Positions 26,282 through 36,820 of a stretch of 64,000 nt of DNA are shown here, piece after piece. The stretch covers positions 1 through 64,000 of the forward strand of contig NZ_JARBUT010000012.1 of NCBI RefSeq assembly GCF_028882275.1, read 5' to 3'. The DNA comes from Nocardiopsis sp. N85 (lineage in GTDB: Bacteria; Actinomycetota; Actinomycetes; Streptosporangiales; Streptosporangiaceae). Positions within the stretch are counted from its first letter, which is position 1. Each line of letters starts with the position of its first letter. A model generated the notes under the pieces. The model saw nothing but the letters and a program-made list of their open reading frames with translations. It was not told where the DNA came from and ran no database searches. The position numbers and the translations under genes are program-made.

Positions 26282-27880
26282 ATGCTGATCGCCACCGACC
26301 TCGAACTGCGCGTCGGTCCCCGTCTCCTGTTGGAGCCGACCACTTTTCGCGTCGCCGCAGGGGACCGCATCGGCCTGGTGGGACGCAACGGCGCGGGCAA
26401 GACCACGATGACCAAGGTGCTGGCGGGGGAGGGCCTGCCGACCGGCGGCACGGTCACCTCCACCGGGAGCATCGGCTACCTGCCGCAGGACCCGCGCACC
26501 GGTGACCTTGAGGTGCTGGCCCGCGACCGCATCCTGTCGGCCCGCGGCATCGACGAGGCCCTGCGCGGGATGCGCGAGGCCGAGAAGAAGATGACCAGCA
26601 CCGACACCAAGACCCGCAACAAGGGTGTGCGCGCCTATTCCCGCTGGGAGGAGCGCCTGCACGTGCTCGGCGGCTACGCCGCGGAGTCCGAGGCCGCCGC
26701 GATCTCCTCCAGCCTGGGCCTTCCCGACAAGGTGCTCGGCCAGCCGCTGCGCACCCTCTCCGGTGGCCAGCGACGCCGTATCGAGCTGGCGCGCATCCTG
26801 TTCAGCGGCGCCGACACCCTGCTGCTGGACGAGCCCACCAACCACCTGGACGCCGACTCCATCGTCTGGCTGCGCGACTTCCTCAAGTCCCACCAGGGCG
26901 GTCTCATCGTGATCAGCCACGACGTGGAACTGGTCGACCAGGTGGTGAACAAGGTCTTCTACCTGGACGCCAACCGCAGCGTCATCGACATCTACAACAT
27001 GGGCTGGAAGCAGTACCAGGCCCAGCGCGAGGCCGACGAGCGCCGCCGTAAACGCGAACTCGCCAACGCCGAGAAGCAGGCCGACACCCTGCGCAAGCAG
27101 GCCGACCGGTTCCGTTCCAAGGCGACCAAGGCGCGCGCCGCCCAGCAGATGCTCAACCGCGCCGACCGCATCATGGGCGGCGTCGCGGGGGTGCGCCAGT
27201 CCGACCGCGTCGCCAAGCTGCGCTTCCCCGACCCCGCGCCGAGCGGCCGCACCCCGCTCATGGCCGAGGGGCTGTCCAAGTCCTACGGGTCGCTGGAGAT
27301 CTTCACCGGTGTGGACCTGGCCATCGACCGGGGGAGCCGCGTGGTCATCCTGGGTCTCAACGGCGCGGGCAAGACCACCCTGTTGCGGTTGCTCGCCGGC
27401 GTCGAGAAGCCCGACACCGGGGCGGTCGTCCCCGGGCACGGGCTCAAGATGGGCTATTACGCCCAGGAGCACGAGACCCTCGACGTGGACCGCACCGTCC
27501 TGGCGAACATGATGAGCGCCGCCCCGGACCTGCCGGAGGTCGAGGCGCGGCGCACGCTGGGCTCGTTCCTGTTCACCGGCGACGACGTCGACAAGCCGGC
27601 CGGGGTCCTCTCCGGTGGCGAGAAGACCCGTCTGGCCCTGGCGACCCTGGTGGTCTCCAGCGCCAACGTGCTGCTCCTGGACGAGCCGACCAACAACCTG
27701 GACCCGGCCAGCCGGGAGGAGATCCTGGCTGCGTTGCGCAACTACAAGGGCGCGATCGTGCTGGTCACCCACGACGAGGGCGCGGTGGAGGCGCTCCAGC
27801 CGGAGCGGGTCATCCTGTTGCCGGACGGGGTCGAGGACGTGTGGAACCCCGAGTTCGAGGACCTCATCGCGCTCGCCTGA
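26282..27880 (+). CDS. ABC-F family ATPase
   Basis: This 532-aa soluble protein has two ATP-binding cassettes: Walker A GRNGAGKT (34-41) and GLNGAGKT, signatures LSGGQRRR and LSGGEKTR, Walker B LLLDEPTNHLD and LLLDEPTNNLD. The basic linker between them (AQREADERRRKRELANAEKQ region) and the absence of membrane segments mark the ABC-F class, which acts on the ribosome in translation or antibiotic protection. The exact subgroup is unclear. ATG 26282 follows GGAAG. Confidence 0.93.
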   Translation: MLIATDLELRVGPRLLLEPTTFRVAAGDRIGLVGRNGAGKTTMTKVLAGEGLPTGGTVTSTGSIGYLPQDPRTGDLEVLARDRILSARGIDEALRGMREAEKKMTSTDTKTRNKGVRAYSRWEERLHVLGGYAAESEAAAISSSLGLPDKVLGQPLRTLSGGQRRRIELARILFSGADTLLLDEPTNHLDADSIVWLRDFLKSHQGGLIVISHDVELVDQVVNKVFYLDANRSVIDIYNMGWKQYQAQREADERRRKRELANAEKQADTLRKQADRFRSKATKARAAQQMLNRADRIMGGVAGVRQSDRVAKLRFPDPAPSGRTPLMAEGLSKSYGSLEIFTGVDLAIDRGSRVVILGLNGAGKTTLLRLLAGVEKPDTGAVVPGHGLKMGYYAQEHETLDVDRTVLANMMSAAPDLPEVEARRTLGSFLFTGDDVDKPAGVLSGGEKTRLALATLVVSSANVLLLDEPTNNLDPASREEILAALRNYKGAIVLVTHDEGAVEALQPERVILLPDGVEDVWNPEFEDLIALA

Positions 27881-28098
27881 GGTGCCGACCGAGGCCTCCC
27901 GGCGGTCCGGGACGCGGGGGTGGACGCCCGGAACATCCGGGAGGTTCACCCCTTCTCTTTTCGGTCGTGTTTTGCGGCGTGCCGAAAACGGGGGGCCGGT
28001 CGGCGCGCCCGGCGTGGCGGCCGGTCAATGTGGCGGTACGGGATCACCATGTCCCATCATGAGGATCCCCGACCGTCGACCCCTGGAGGAATGGACCT

Positions 28099-28305
28099 GT
28101 GAACAACGCGCTGAGAAAGGGCACGCGGGTGGCCGGTGAGGACCGTTCCGAGCTCGCCGTTCGGCTCAAGGGCCGCTACGACGCCGGGGAGAGCATCCGG
28201 CAGCTGGCCGCCGCCACCGGCCGTTCGTACGGCTTCGTGCACCGTCTCCTCCTGGAAGCGGGCGTGGAACTGCGCGGTCGGGGCGGGGCGACACGCAAGG
28301 CCTGA
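28099..28305 (+). CDS. Small helix-turn-helix protein
   Basis: This 68-aa protein starts at GTG 28099 after CTGGAGGAATGG. The core RYDAGESIRQLAAATGRSYGFVHRLLLEAGVELR forms a helix-turn-helix of the kind in resolvase/MerR-like DNA-binding domains, with a basic tail. Small conserved proteins like this are frequent in actinobacteria, with no known role that I can cite. Confidence 0.82.
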   Translation: MNNALRKGTRVAGEDRSELAVRLKGRYDAGESIRQLAAATGRSYGFVHRLLLEAGVELRGRGGATRKA

Positions 28306-28372
28306 ACCGCGCACCTGGGTTACCCGTGAGTAATATTCGGGGTGACACGGCACACCCACGGAAGGAACCCCC

Positions 28373-29209
28373 ATGGCACAGGCGTCGAGCGGAGCCGCCG
28401 AGCGGCCCACCGAGGACGAACTCTCCCGGGCCGGGCTCGAACTGAAGGTGGACGGGCACGTCGCCCGCATCACCATCAGCCGCCCCGAGCGTCGCAACGC
28501 GATGACCGGGCGTACGTGGAAGACCCTGGCCCACATCGGCCAGACCCTGCCCGAGGATGTCCGAATCGTGGTGCTCGCCGGCAAGGGTGACATCTTCTCG
28601 GCCGGGATCGACCTCGGCATGTTCACCCCCGAAGGCGTCGACGGCGAACGCTCCCTCGTCGCGGGCATCCTCGACGGCAGCGCCGACGCGGACGACGTCG
28701 AGGCCTACATCGCCGAACTCCAGGCCGGCTTCCTGTGGTTGCGCAGGCCCGAGATCGTCAGCATCGCCGCCGTGCGGGGGCACGCGATCGGGGCCGGCTT
28801 CCAGCTGGCACTGGCCTGCGACCTCCGGATCCTCGCCGAGGACGCCAAGTTCACCATGAAGGAACCCGCTCTGGGCCTGGTCCCCGACCTCACCGGCACC
28901 AAGCCGCTGGTCGACATCGTCGGCGTCAACCGCGCCGTCGAGATCTGCCTGACCGCCCGCCGGGTCGAGGCAGCCGAAGCGCGCGAACTCGGACTGGCCG
29001 AGCTCGTCGTCCCGGTCGAGGAACTCGACGGCGCCGTCGACGACGTCATCGCGGCCCTGCTCGCGACCAACCCCGAGGCCGCCGTGGCCACCAAGGCCCT
29101 GCTCCAGCAGGCCGCGGGCAACACGCTCGAACAGCAGGCCCGTGCCGAGCGCGAGGCCCAGGTCGGTCGGCTGACCTCCCTGGCCAAGGCCATGGGCGCC
29201 GGGGGCTGA
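28373..29209 (+). CDS. Enoyl-CoA hydratase/isomerase family protein
   Basis: This 278-aa crotonase-fold enzyme has the CoA oxyanion-hole segments GKGDIFSAGIDLGMF and AVRGHAIGAGFQLALACDLRI, and MKEPALGLVPD where the active-site glutamate sits. Such enzymes hydrate or isomerise acyl-CoAs in beta-oxidation and related paths. No other beta-oxidation gene adjoins it, so the substrate is open. ATG 28373 follows GAAGGA. Confidence 0.92.
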   Translation: MAQASSGAAERPTEDELSRAGLELKVDGHVARITISRPERRNAMTGRTWKTLAHIGQTLPEDVRIVVLAGKGDIFSAGIDLGMFTPEGVDGERSLVAGILDGSADADDVEAYIAELQAGFLWLRRPEIVSIAAVRGHAIGAGFQLALACDLRILAEDAKFTMKEPALGLVPDLTGTKPLVDIVGVNRAVEICLTARRVEAAEARELGLAELVVPVEELDGAVDDVIAALLATNPEAAVATKALLQQAAGNTLEQQARAEREAQVGRLTSLAKAMGAGG

Positions 29210-29534
29210 GACCCGGCCCCGTTCGGGGGAAGGGGGTGGGGGAGACCCGGATCACCGGTGAAAAACCCCCATCCCGTCCCCACCCCGGGGCGATCTCTAG
29301 TACTCTGCTGCAAGCGGTCGTTCGCAATGCCGCGCGCATCAGGGCGCGCCGAGACCGCTCAAGACGCGGATCTCGTGCGCCGATCACGTCGGCGCCACTC
29401 TTCCCGAAGAGATATAGAGCCCCACGAAGAATGTCGGGGCCCACATCCGCGTGTGATCAGGCGCGTTTGTGTGATTTCTTCGCCGGGACCGCTAGGCCGT
29501 CCGTGTGGAGCCTTCCTCGAAACGCCGCCAACCG
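29210..29534. other. Long leader region of the RNA helicase gene
   Basis: 325 bases with no credible gene. Early on it has complementary G- and C-runs (ggggaagggggtgggg against accccc and ccccaccccgggg, about 29225-29290) that could terminate the crotonase transcript. The rest is a possible long 5' leader, as often seen for DEAD-box helicase genes. Confidence 0.4.
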
Positions 29535-31400
<1,866 letters not shown>

Positions 31401-31420
31401 GTCCGATCCCTCGGACACGA

Positions 31421-31456
31421 CCCGGGCCCGGCAGGTTTCGACCTGCCGGGCCCGGG
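31421..31456. terminator. Bidirectional terminator, helicase / MHS transporter
   Basis: Perfect 16-bp stem (31421-31436 with 31441-31456) closed by a TTCG tetraloop, between convergent genes. Confidence 0.88.
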
Positions 31457-31496
31457 CCCTTCACCGGGGGTACCCACTCCTCTCGGACGAAACGGT

Positions 31497-32813
31497 TCAG
31501 TCCAGGTCGCTGCCGCGCGTCTCCCGTGACACCGTCACGGCCACCAGCGTGATGACCCCCATCGCCGCCACGTACACCGAGATGGGCAGACTCGTCCCGA
31601 ACGCCGCCAGCAGGGCCGTCGCGATCAGCGGGGCCAGCCCGCCCGCCACGATCGACGCCAACTGGTAGCCCACCGACGCGCCCGAGTAGCGCGTTCGCGT
31701 GCTGAACAGCTCGGAGAAGAACGCCGCCTGCGGACCGTACATGGCGCCGTGCAGTACCAGGCCCACCGTCGCGGCCAGCGTCATCGACCAGAATCCGCCG
31801 GTGTCGATCAACGGGAAGAACGCGAAGCTCCACAGCGCGACCCCGACCGCGCCGATCGCCGTCACGGGGCGCCGCCCCCACCGGTCCGACAACGCGCCCC
31901 ACAGCGGAATGGTGAGCAGGTGCACCGCCGAGGCGATGAGCACCGCGTTGAGCACCGGGCCGTTGGACATCTGCGCCTGTTGCGTCGCGTACACCAGGAT
32001 GAACGCGGTGACGACGTAGTAGGAGACGTTCTCGGCCATCCGCACGCCCATCGCGATGAGGGCCTCGCGCCAGTGATCGCGCAGCACGCCGATGATGGGG
32101 GCCTGTTCACGGACGCCCGAGGCCTCGGCGCGGGCCCGCGCCTCCTGGAACACCGGAGACTCGCTCACCGCCAGACGCACCCACAGGCCGACGAGGACCA
32201 GCACCCCCGACAGCAGGAACGGGATGCGCCAGCCCCAGTCCAGGAAGGTCTCGTCGGGCATGGTCACGGCGAGGACCGCCAGCACGGCGGTGGCCAGCAG
32301 GTTGCCGCCCGGGGCGCCCGCCTGCGGCCAGGACGCCCAGAACCCGCGATGTTCCGGCTTGCCGTGTTCGGCCACGAGCAGGACCGCGCCGCCCCACTCG
32401 CCGCCCAGGGCGAACCCCTGGACGACCCGTAGCAGGGTCAGCAGCAGCGGTGCGGCCACGCCGATGGCGGCGTAGGTCGGCAGCAGGCCGATCGCGAACG
32501 TCGCGCCGCCCATCAGCAGCAGGCTCACGACCAGCAGTCGCTTGCGGCCGATCCGGTCGCCGAAGTGACCGAAGACCAGACCGCCCAAGGGTCGGGCGAC
32601 GAACCCGACGGCGTAGGTGGTGAACGCCAACATGGTGCCCACCAGCGGATCGGACTCGGGGAAGAAGATCCGGTTGAAGACGAGGGCGGCGGCGGAGCCG
32701 TAGAGGAAGAAGTCGTACCACTCGATGGTGGTTCCCACCAGGCCGGCGGTCACCACGCGGACGAAGGGCGTCCGCTCCTCGGTGGTCGTGGGATCAGGGT
32801 TGGTCGCGCTCAT
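31497..32813 (-). CDS. MHS-family MFS transporter (metabolite:H+ symporter)
   Basis: This 438-aa protein has twelve transmembrane segments. It shows the MHS hallmarks GTTIEWYDFFLYGSAAALVF at the N-terminus, GHFGDRIGRKRLL in the 2-3 loop and RVVQGFALGGEWGGAVLLVAEH. Family members (ProP, KgtP, ShiA) import osmolytes or organic acids with protons. Substrate not predictable. The start ATG 32813 lies close to a 16-bp palindrome on its upstream side. Confidence 0.92.
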   Translation of the reverse strand: MSATNPDPTTTEERTPFVRVVTAGLVGTTIEWYDFFLYGSAAALVFNRIFFPESDPLVGTMLAFTTYAVGFVARPLGGLVFGHFGDRIGRKRLLVVSLLLMGGATFAIGLLPTYAAIGVAAPLLLTLLRVVQGFALGGEWGGAVLLVAEHGKPEHRGFWASWPQAGAPGGNLLATAVLAVLAVTMPDETFLDWGWRIPFLLSGVLVLVGLWVRLAVSESPVFQEARARAEASGVREQAPIIGVLRDHWREALIAMGVRMAENVSYYVVTAFILVYATQQAQMSNGPVLNAVLIASAVHLLTIPLWGALSDRWGRRPVTAIGAVGVALWSFAFFPLIDTGGFWSMTLAATVGLVLHGAMYGPQAAFFSELFSTRTRYSGASVGYQLASIVAGGLAPLIATALLAAFGTSLPISVYVAAMGVITLVAVTVSRETRGSDLD

Positions 32814-32841
32814 GTCCGGAACGGTAGAGAGCCCGCCGGGA

Positions 32842-32857
32842 GGTGACCATGGTCACC
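32842..32857. promoter_or_regulatory. Perfect 16-bp palindrome in the divergent transporter promoter region
   Basis: GGTGACCATGGTCACC is a perfect palindrome, 29 nt upstream of the MHS transporter start and about 170 nt upstream of the alanine symporter start. A half-repeat caccttcaccataggtgg follows. It fits an operator of a dimeric regulator; the regulator is not in the window. Confidence 0.5.
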
Positions 32858-33029
32858 TTCACCATAGGTGGTCCGCCCCGTATGGGTTATCACCCACAGT
32901 GGCGCATCTGTTACCTTTCTTTGCCGCCTTTTCGCGTGTCCTCCCCCGTGGTCGGGGTCTCCTCCGTGGACAGTGGCGCGAACGGCCCCCATCGGTTCGA
33001 CCACCCCCACCCTCGTGGAAAGGGAACGC

Positions 33030-34586
33030 TTGAACGCCCTCAACGACGCCATCATCGCCGTCAACGACGTCTTCTGGAGCTATTTCCTCATACCTCTCCT
33101 GGTGATCCTCGCCCTCTACTTCACGGTGAGATCCGGAGCGGTCCAGATACGTCTGCTCCCGGAGATGTTCCGTGTTCTGCGCGGCAGCCCGGGGCTGGCC
33201 CCTGACGGGGGCAGGGAGATCTCCCCCTTCCAGGCCTTCGCGATCTCCGCCGCCTCCCGGGTCGGCACCGGCAACATCGTCGGTGTGGCCACGGCCATCA
33301 TGCTCGGCGGCCCCGGCGCGATCTTCTGGATGTGGGCGATGGCGTGCGTCCTGGGCGCCGCCGCGTTCGTCGAGTCCACCCTCGCCCAGCTGTACAAGGT
33401 GCGCACCGAGACCGGGTTCCGGGGCGGGCCCGCCTACTACATGCTCTACGGGCTGCGGGCGCGGTGGATGGGGGTCCTCTTCGCGGTCATCATCACCGTC
33501 ACCTTCAGCCTGGTGTTCAACTCGGTGCAGGCCAACAGCATCGCCGGCGCCATCTCCACCTCCGCCGACACCGTGGGCACGCCCGGGGGATGGGTGCTGA
33601 ACGTGATCGTCGGCGTGCTGCTGGTCGCGCTGACCGCCGTGGTCATCTTCGGCGGCGTGCGCCGTATCGCCACCGTCGCCCAGGCACTGGTGCCGCTGAT
33701 GGCCATCCTCTACATCCTGCTCGGCACCGCCGTCGTCATCCTCAACGTCGGCGAACTGCCCCGGGTGATCGGCGACATCTTCGCCGGGGCCTTCGGCGTG
33801 CGCGAGTTCGTCTCCGGCGGTGTGGGACTGGCGATCCTCCAGGGCATGCGCCGCGGCATGTTCTCCAACGAGGCCGGCCTGGGGTCGGCGCCCAACGCCG
33901 GTGCCACCGCGTCCGTCTCCCACCCCGCCAAGCAGGGACTGGTGCAGGCCCTGGGTGTGTACTTCGACACCTGGGTGGTGTGCTCGGTGACCGCCTTCAT
34001 CGTGCTGGTGTCCCGTCCCGAGTACGGGGAGATGACCGGGGTGCAGGTCACCCAGGTGGCGTTGCAGGGCTCTCTGGGCGAATGGTCCCTCCACGCCCTC
34101 ACGGTCATCCTGTTCCTGCTGGCCTACACCTCGATCCTGGGTAACTACTACTACGGCGAGTCCAACATCCGGTTCCTGGACGGCGATCCGCGGCACATGA
34201 CCTACTTCCGCTACGCGGTGCTGGCGGCGGTCTTCCTGGGCAGCGTCGCCCCGCTCACCGTCGTGTGGAACCTCGCCGACATCTCCATGGGCGTCATGGC
34301 GACCGTCAACCTGTTGGCGCTGGCACCGTTGTCGGCGATCGCCTTCCGGTTGCTGGCCGACTACAGTAGGCAGCTCCGCAACGGTCTCGACCCGCAGTTC
34401 ACCCTCTCGAAGATGCCCGATCTGAAGGGGGTCCAGTGCTGGGGCGAGCCCGGTGGCGCCCTGCCCGAGAACGTGGACCGCAGCACCGGGACGGCCCCGT
34501 CCGACCCGGCCGAGGCCCTGGCGGAGCACGATGAGCCGCCGTTCCCCGGAGACGAGGATCCCAACGGGGGCCGCCGCGAGGACTGA
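33030..34586 (+). CDS. Alanine/glycine:cation symporter (AGCS family)
   Basis: This 518-aa protein has about ten or eleven membrane segments. It has the family signature GGPAYYMLYGL and the segments SRVGTGNIVGVATAIMLGGPGA and MFSNEAGLGSAPNAGATA. It imports alanine or glycine with Na+. I prefer TTG 33030, which has GAAAGGG five bases upstream; GTG 33015 is the next candidate. The C-terminal 60 residues are acidic and disordered. Confidence 0.92.
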   Translation: MNALNDAIIAVNDVFWSYFLIPLLVILALYFTVRSGAVQIRLLPEMFRVLRGSPGLAPDGGREISPFQAFAISAASRVGTGNIVGVATAIMLGGPGAIFWMWAMACVLGAAAFVESTLAQLYKVRTETGFRGGPAYYMLYGLRARWMGVLFAVIITVTFSLVFNSVQANSIAGAISTSADTVGTPGGWVLNVIVGVLLVALTAVVIFGGVRRIATVAQALVPLMAILYILLGTAVVILNVGELPRVIGDIFAGAFGVREFVSGGVGLAILQGMRRGMFSNEAGLGSAPNAGATASVSHPAKQGLVQALGVYFDTWVVCSVTAFIVLVSRPEYGEMTGVQVTQVALQGSLGEWSLHALTVILFLLAYTSILGNYYYGESNIRFLDGDPRHMTYFRYAVLAAVFLGSVAPLTVVWNLADISMGVMATVNLLALAPLSAIAFRLLADYSRQLRNGLDPQFTLSKMPDLKGVQCWGEPGGALPENVDRSTGTAPSDPAEALAEHDEPPFPGDEDPNGGRRED

Positions 34587-34757
34587 CCGGACCCGGTCCT
34601 GCGGACGCCGCCCGCGCCGTAGGGACCCGACCCCGCCACGAACCGCTCCCGCCCCGTGACACGGCCCCGGAGGTCCCTTCCTCCGAGCCGCGATGACGAG
34701 GGCGGGGGCGGGTGTCGGAGGGCGTCGTCCACAGGCGCGGTTCCGGCTGGTCCAGGA

Positions 34758-34779
34758 CGAAAACCGTTGTCGGTACTAT
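34758..34779 (+). promoter_or_regulatory. Possible Zur-type operator overlapping a -10 element
   Basis: CGAAAACCGTTGTCG (34758-34772) is a 15-bp imperfect palindrome with the GAAAA/TTNTC arms of actinobacterial Zur boxes. TACTAT at 34774-34779 is a good -10. The arrangement would let a repressor block the promoter of the permease pair; zinc control is inference. Confidence 0.4.
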
Positions 34780-34816
34780 GCACGGAGACCCACCCGACCC
34801 ATCACGGAGTACCACC

Positions 34817-35893
34817 GTGTCCGATCGGACCACACCTTCGCACAACCCTGGCCCCGAGTCCTCTCTCGGCGACTCGCTCGCCCAGGGCTGGGACGACCGG
34901 GCCGACGTCCTGCCCCCCGACGACTGGGGGCGTCGACGGAAGGGACGGCGCACCGGAACGGTCTGGCTGTTCGCGGTGATCATCACCGCGATGGCCGTCG
35001 GCAACGCCTGGCTCTCCGACCAGCTCACCGGTCCGGCGTTCCTGACCTGGGCGACCATCTTCACCGCGATCTGCTTCCAGGCACTGCCCTTCCTCGTCTT
35101 CGGAGTGGCGTTGTCGGCGGCGCTCACCGCGTTCGTGCCGACCTCGGCCTACCAGCGGTTCATCCCCAGCAAGCCGAGCCGGGCGGTACCGGTCGCCGGA
35201 CTGTCCGGAGCGCTGCTGCCCGGGTGCGAGTGCGCCTCGGTGCCCATCGCCGGGAGCCTGATCAGAGGCGGGGTCGCCCCCGCCGCCGCGCTCACCTTCC
35301 TGCTGGCGGCGCCCGCCATCAATCCGGTCGTCATGATCGCCACCGCGGTGGCCTTCGCCGGACAACCGGAGATGGTCCTGGCCCGGTTCGTCGCCTCCCT
35401 GCTGGCGGCCGTGGTCATCGGTTGGGTCTGGGTGCGCTTCGGCCGTGCCGACTGGTTGCGGCTGCCCTCCCGCCCGTCCGCACCGGGGGCGTCCAAGTGG
35501 CGGGTCTTCCGCGAGTCGATGCTGCACGACATGATGCACGCCGGCGGTTACCTGGTCGTCGGCGGACTGGCCGCCGCCACCATCAACGTCATGGTCCCCC
35601 GCGAATGGCTGTTGACCGTGGCCGGGATGCCGGTGGTGTCGGTGCTCGTGCTCGCGCTGCTGGCGATCCTGCTGTCGATCTGTTCCGAGGCCGACGCCTT
35701 CGTCGCGCTCAGCTTCACCGACTTCTCACCCACCGCCAAGCTCGCGTTCATGGTCGTCGGTCCCATCGTCGACCTCAAACTCATCGCCATGCAGGCGGGC
35801 GTGTTCGGCTGGCGGTTCGTGGTGCGCTTCGTCCCCCTGTGCCTGGTCGTCGGACTGGCCGCCACGTTCCTGATCGGAGCTCTGATCCTGTGA
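34817..35893 (+). CDS. Permease of the DUF318/ArsP-like family
   Basis: This 358-aa protein has eight or more membrane segments and the conserved LLPGCECASVPIAGSLIRGG signature with its C-E-C, a likely metal or thiol site. A second half has SICSEADAFVALSFTDF. It pairs with the TIGR03943-like protein encoded in a GTGA overlap downstream; such pairs (YcgR/YcgQ type) are thought to move or insert metal ions, but the substrate is unproven. I choose GTG 34817 (GGAG upstream), because upstream ATG 34778 lies inside the predicted -10. Confidence 0.85.
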   Translation: MSDRTTPSHNPGPESSLGDSLAQGWDDRADVLPPDDWGRRRKGRRTGTVWLFAVIITAMAVGNAWLSDQLTGPAFLTWATIFTAICFQALPFLVFGVALSAALTAFVPTSAYQRFIPSKPSRAVPVAGLSGALLPGCECASVPIAGSLIRGGVAPAAALTFLLAAPAINPVVMIATAVAFAGQPEMVLARFVASLLAAVVIGWVWVRFGRADWLRLPSRPSAPGASKWRVFRESMLHDMMHAGGYLVVGGLAAATINVMVPREWLLTVAGMPVVSVLVLALLAILLSICSEADAFVALSFTDFSPTAKLAFMVVGPIVDLKLIAMQAGVFGWRFVVRFVPLCLVVGLAATFLIGALIL

Positions 35894-36699
35894 ACCGCAT
35901 CGCCCAAGGACTCACCCTCGTGCTGCTGGGCGCGGCGGCGCTCACCGCGACCGTGCCCACCAACCTCTACCTCAACTGGGTCAAGCCCGGCTTCCAGCCG
36001 TTCCTCATCGCCGGAGGGCTGGTCATGCTGGTGCTGGGGGTGGTGGTCATCGTCGCCGAGCTGCGGGGTGAGGCCCGCGAGGCGGAGGAGGAGCACGACC
36101 ACGCGCACGCCGAGGCCGACGCCACCGCCGGCGACCTCGGTGCGTACGGGGACGGCCACGGCGGCCACGGACATGATCACTCGCGGGCGCCGCGGGTGGC
36201 CTGGCTGCTCCTGCTCCCGGTCTTCGCCGTGTTCGTGGTGGCCCCACCCGCGCTCGGTTCCTACACCGTGCAGAACAGCGCGTCCGAGTCCTCCGGGCCA
36301 CCGCCGGAGGACCGCCGCTCGGGGCGGTTCGACGACGGTCTGGAGGAGTCCGGGCCGAACGAGGTCGTGGCCATGGACATCCGCCAGTTCGTCATGCGGG
36401 CCTGGGTCGACGAGGACCGTCTGCTGGCCGGGCGCACCGTGGAGCTCACCGGGTTCGCCGTCCCCGCCGCCGAGGGGGAGGGCTGGTACCTGGCCCGTCT
36501 CCAGCTGGCCTGCTGCGCCGCCGACGCGGTCGTCAACAAGGTGCTCATCACCGGTGTGCCCGCCCCCGAGACGGACACCTGGTGGACCGTCCAGGGGACC
36601 TGGGTCGAACCCGAGGGCGAACTGTTCGACGTCAACGAGCACCGGCTCAGCGTCATCGACATGGAAGAGGTGACCGACCCGCCGGACCCCTACGAGTAG
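35890..36699 (+). CDS. TIGR03943-family putative permease subunit
   Basis: This 269-aa protein has two N-terminal membrane helices, a His/Asp-rich cytoplasmic loop (EEHDHAHAEAD ... GDGHGGHGHDHS), a third helix and a soluble C-domain with RLQLACCAADA. The histidines suggest metal binding. Start GTG 35890 overlaps the permease stop as GTGA, so the two are translationally coupled. Confidence 0.85.
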   Translation: MNRIAQGLTLVLLGAAALTATVPTNLYLNWVKPGFQPFLIAGGLVMLVLGVVVIVAELRGEAREAEEEHDHAHAEADATAGDLGAYGDGHGGHGHDHSRAPRVAWLLLLPVFAVFVVAPPALGSYTVQNSASESSGPPPEDRRSGRFDDGLEESGPNEVVAMDIRQFVMRAWVDEDRLLAGRTVELTGFAVPAAEGEGWYLARLQLACCAADAVVNKVLITGVPAPETDTWWTVQGTWVEPEGELFDVNEHRLSVIDMEEVTDPPDPYE

Positions 36700-36808
36700 C
36701 ACACCGGCCTCGTCGGACCCCGGGGTTCTCCGGAGAACGCCCAGGCCACGGCGTGCCTTCCGCTACGCCACACCGGTTCGGATTCGGCGATTCACGATCG
36801 ACCCGGGT

Positions 36809-36814
36809 GACAAT
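36809..36814 (+). promoter_or_regulatory. -10 element for a leaderless kinase transcript
   Basis: GACAAT ends six bases before GTG 36821 and no Shine-Dalgarno is present, a layout consistent with leaderless transcription. No convincing -35. Confidence 0.35.
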
Positions 36815-36820
36815 GGGCGG

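Noticed and set aside
24422..27949. 1175-codon minus-strand frame over the AI-2E transporter and ABC-F genes
   Set aside because: Antisense shadow of two well-supported genes.
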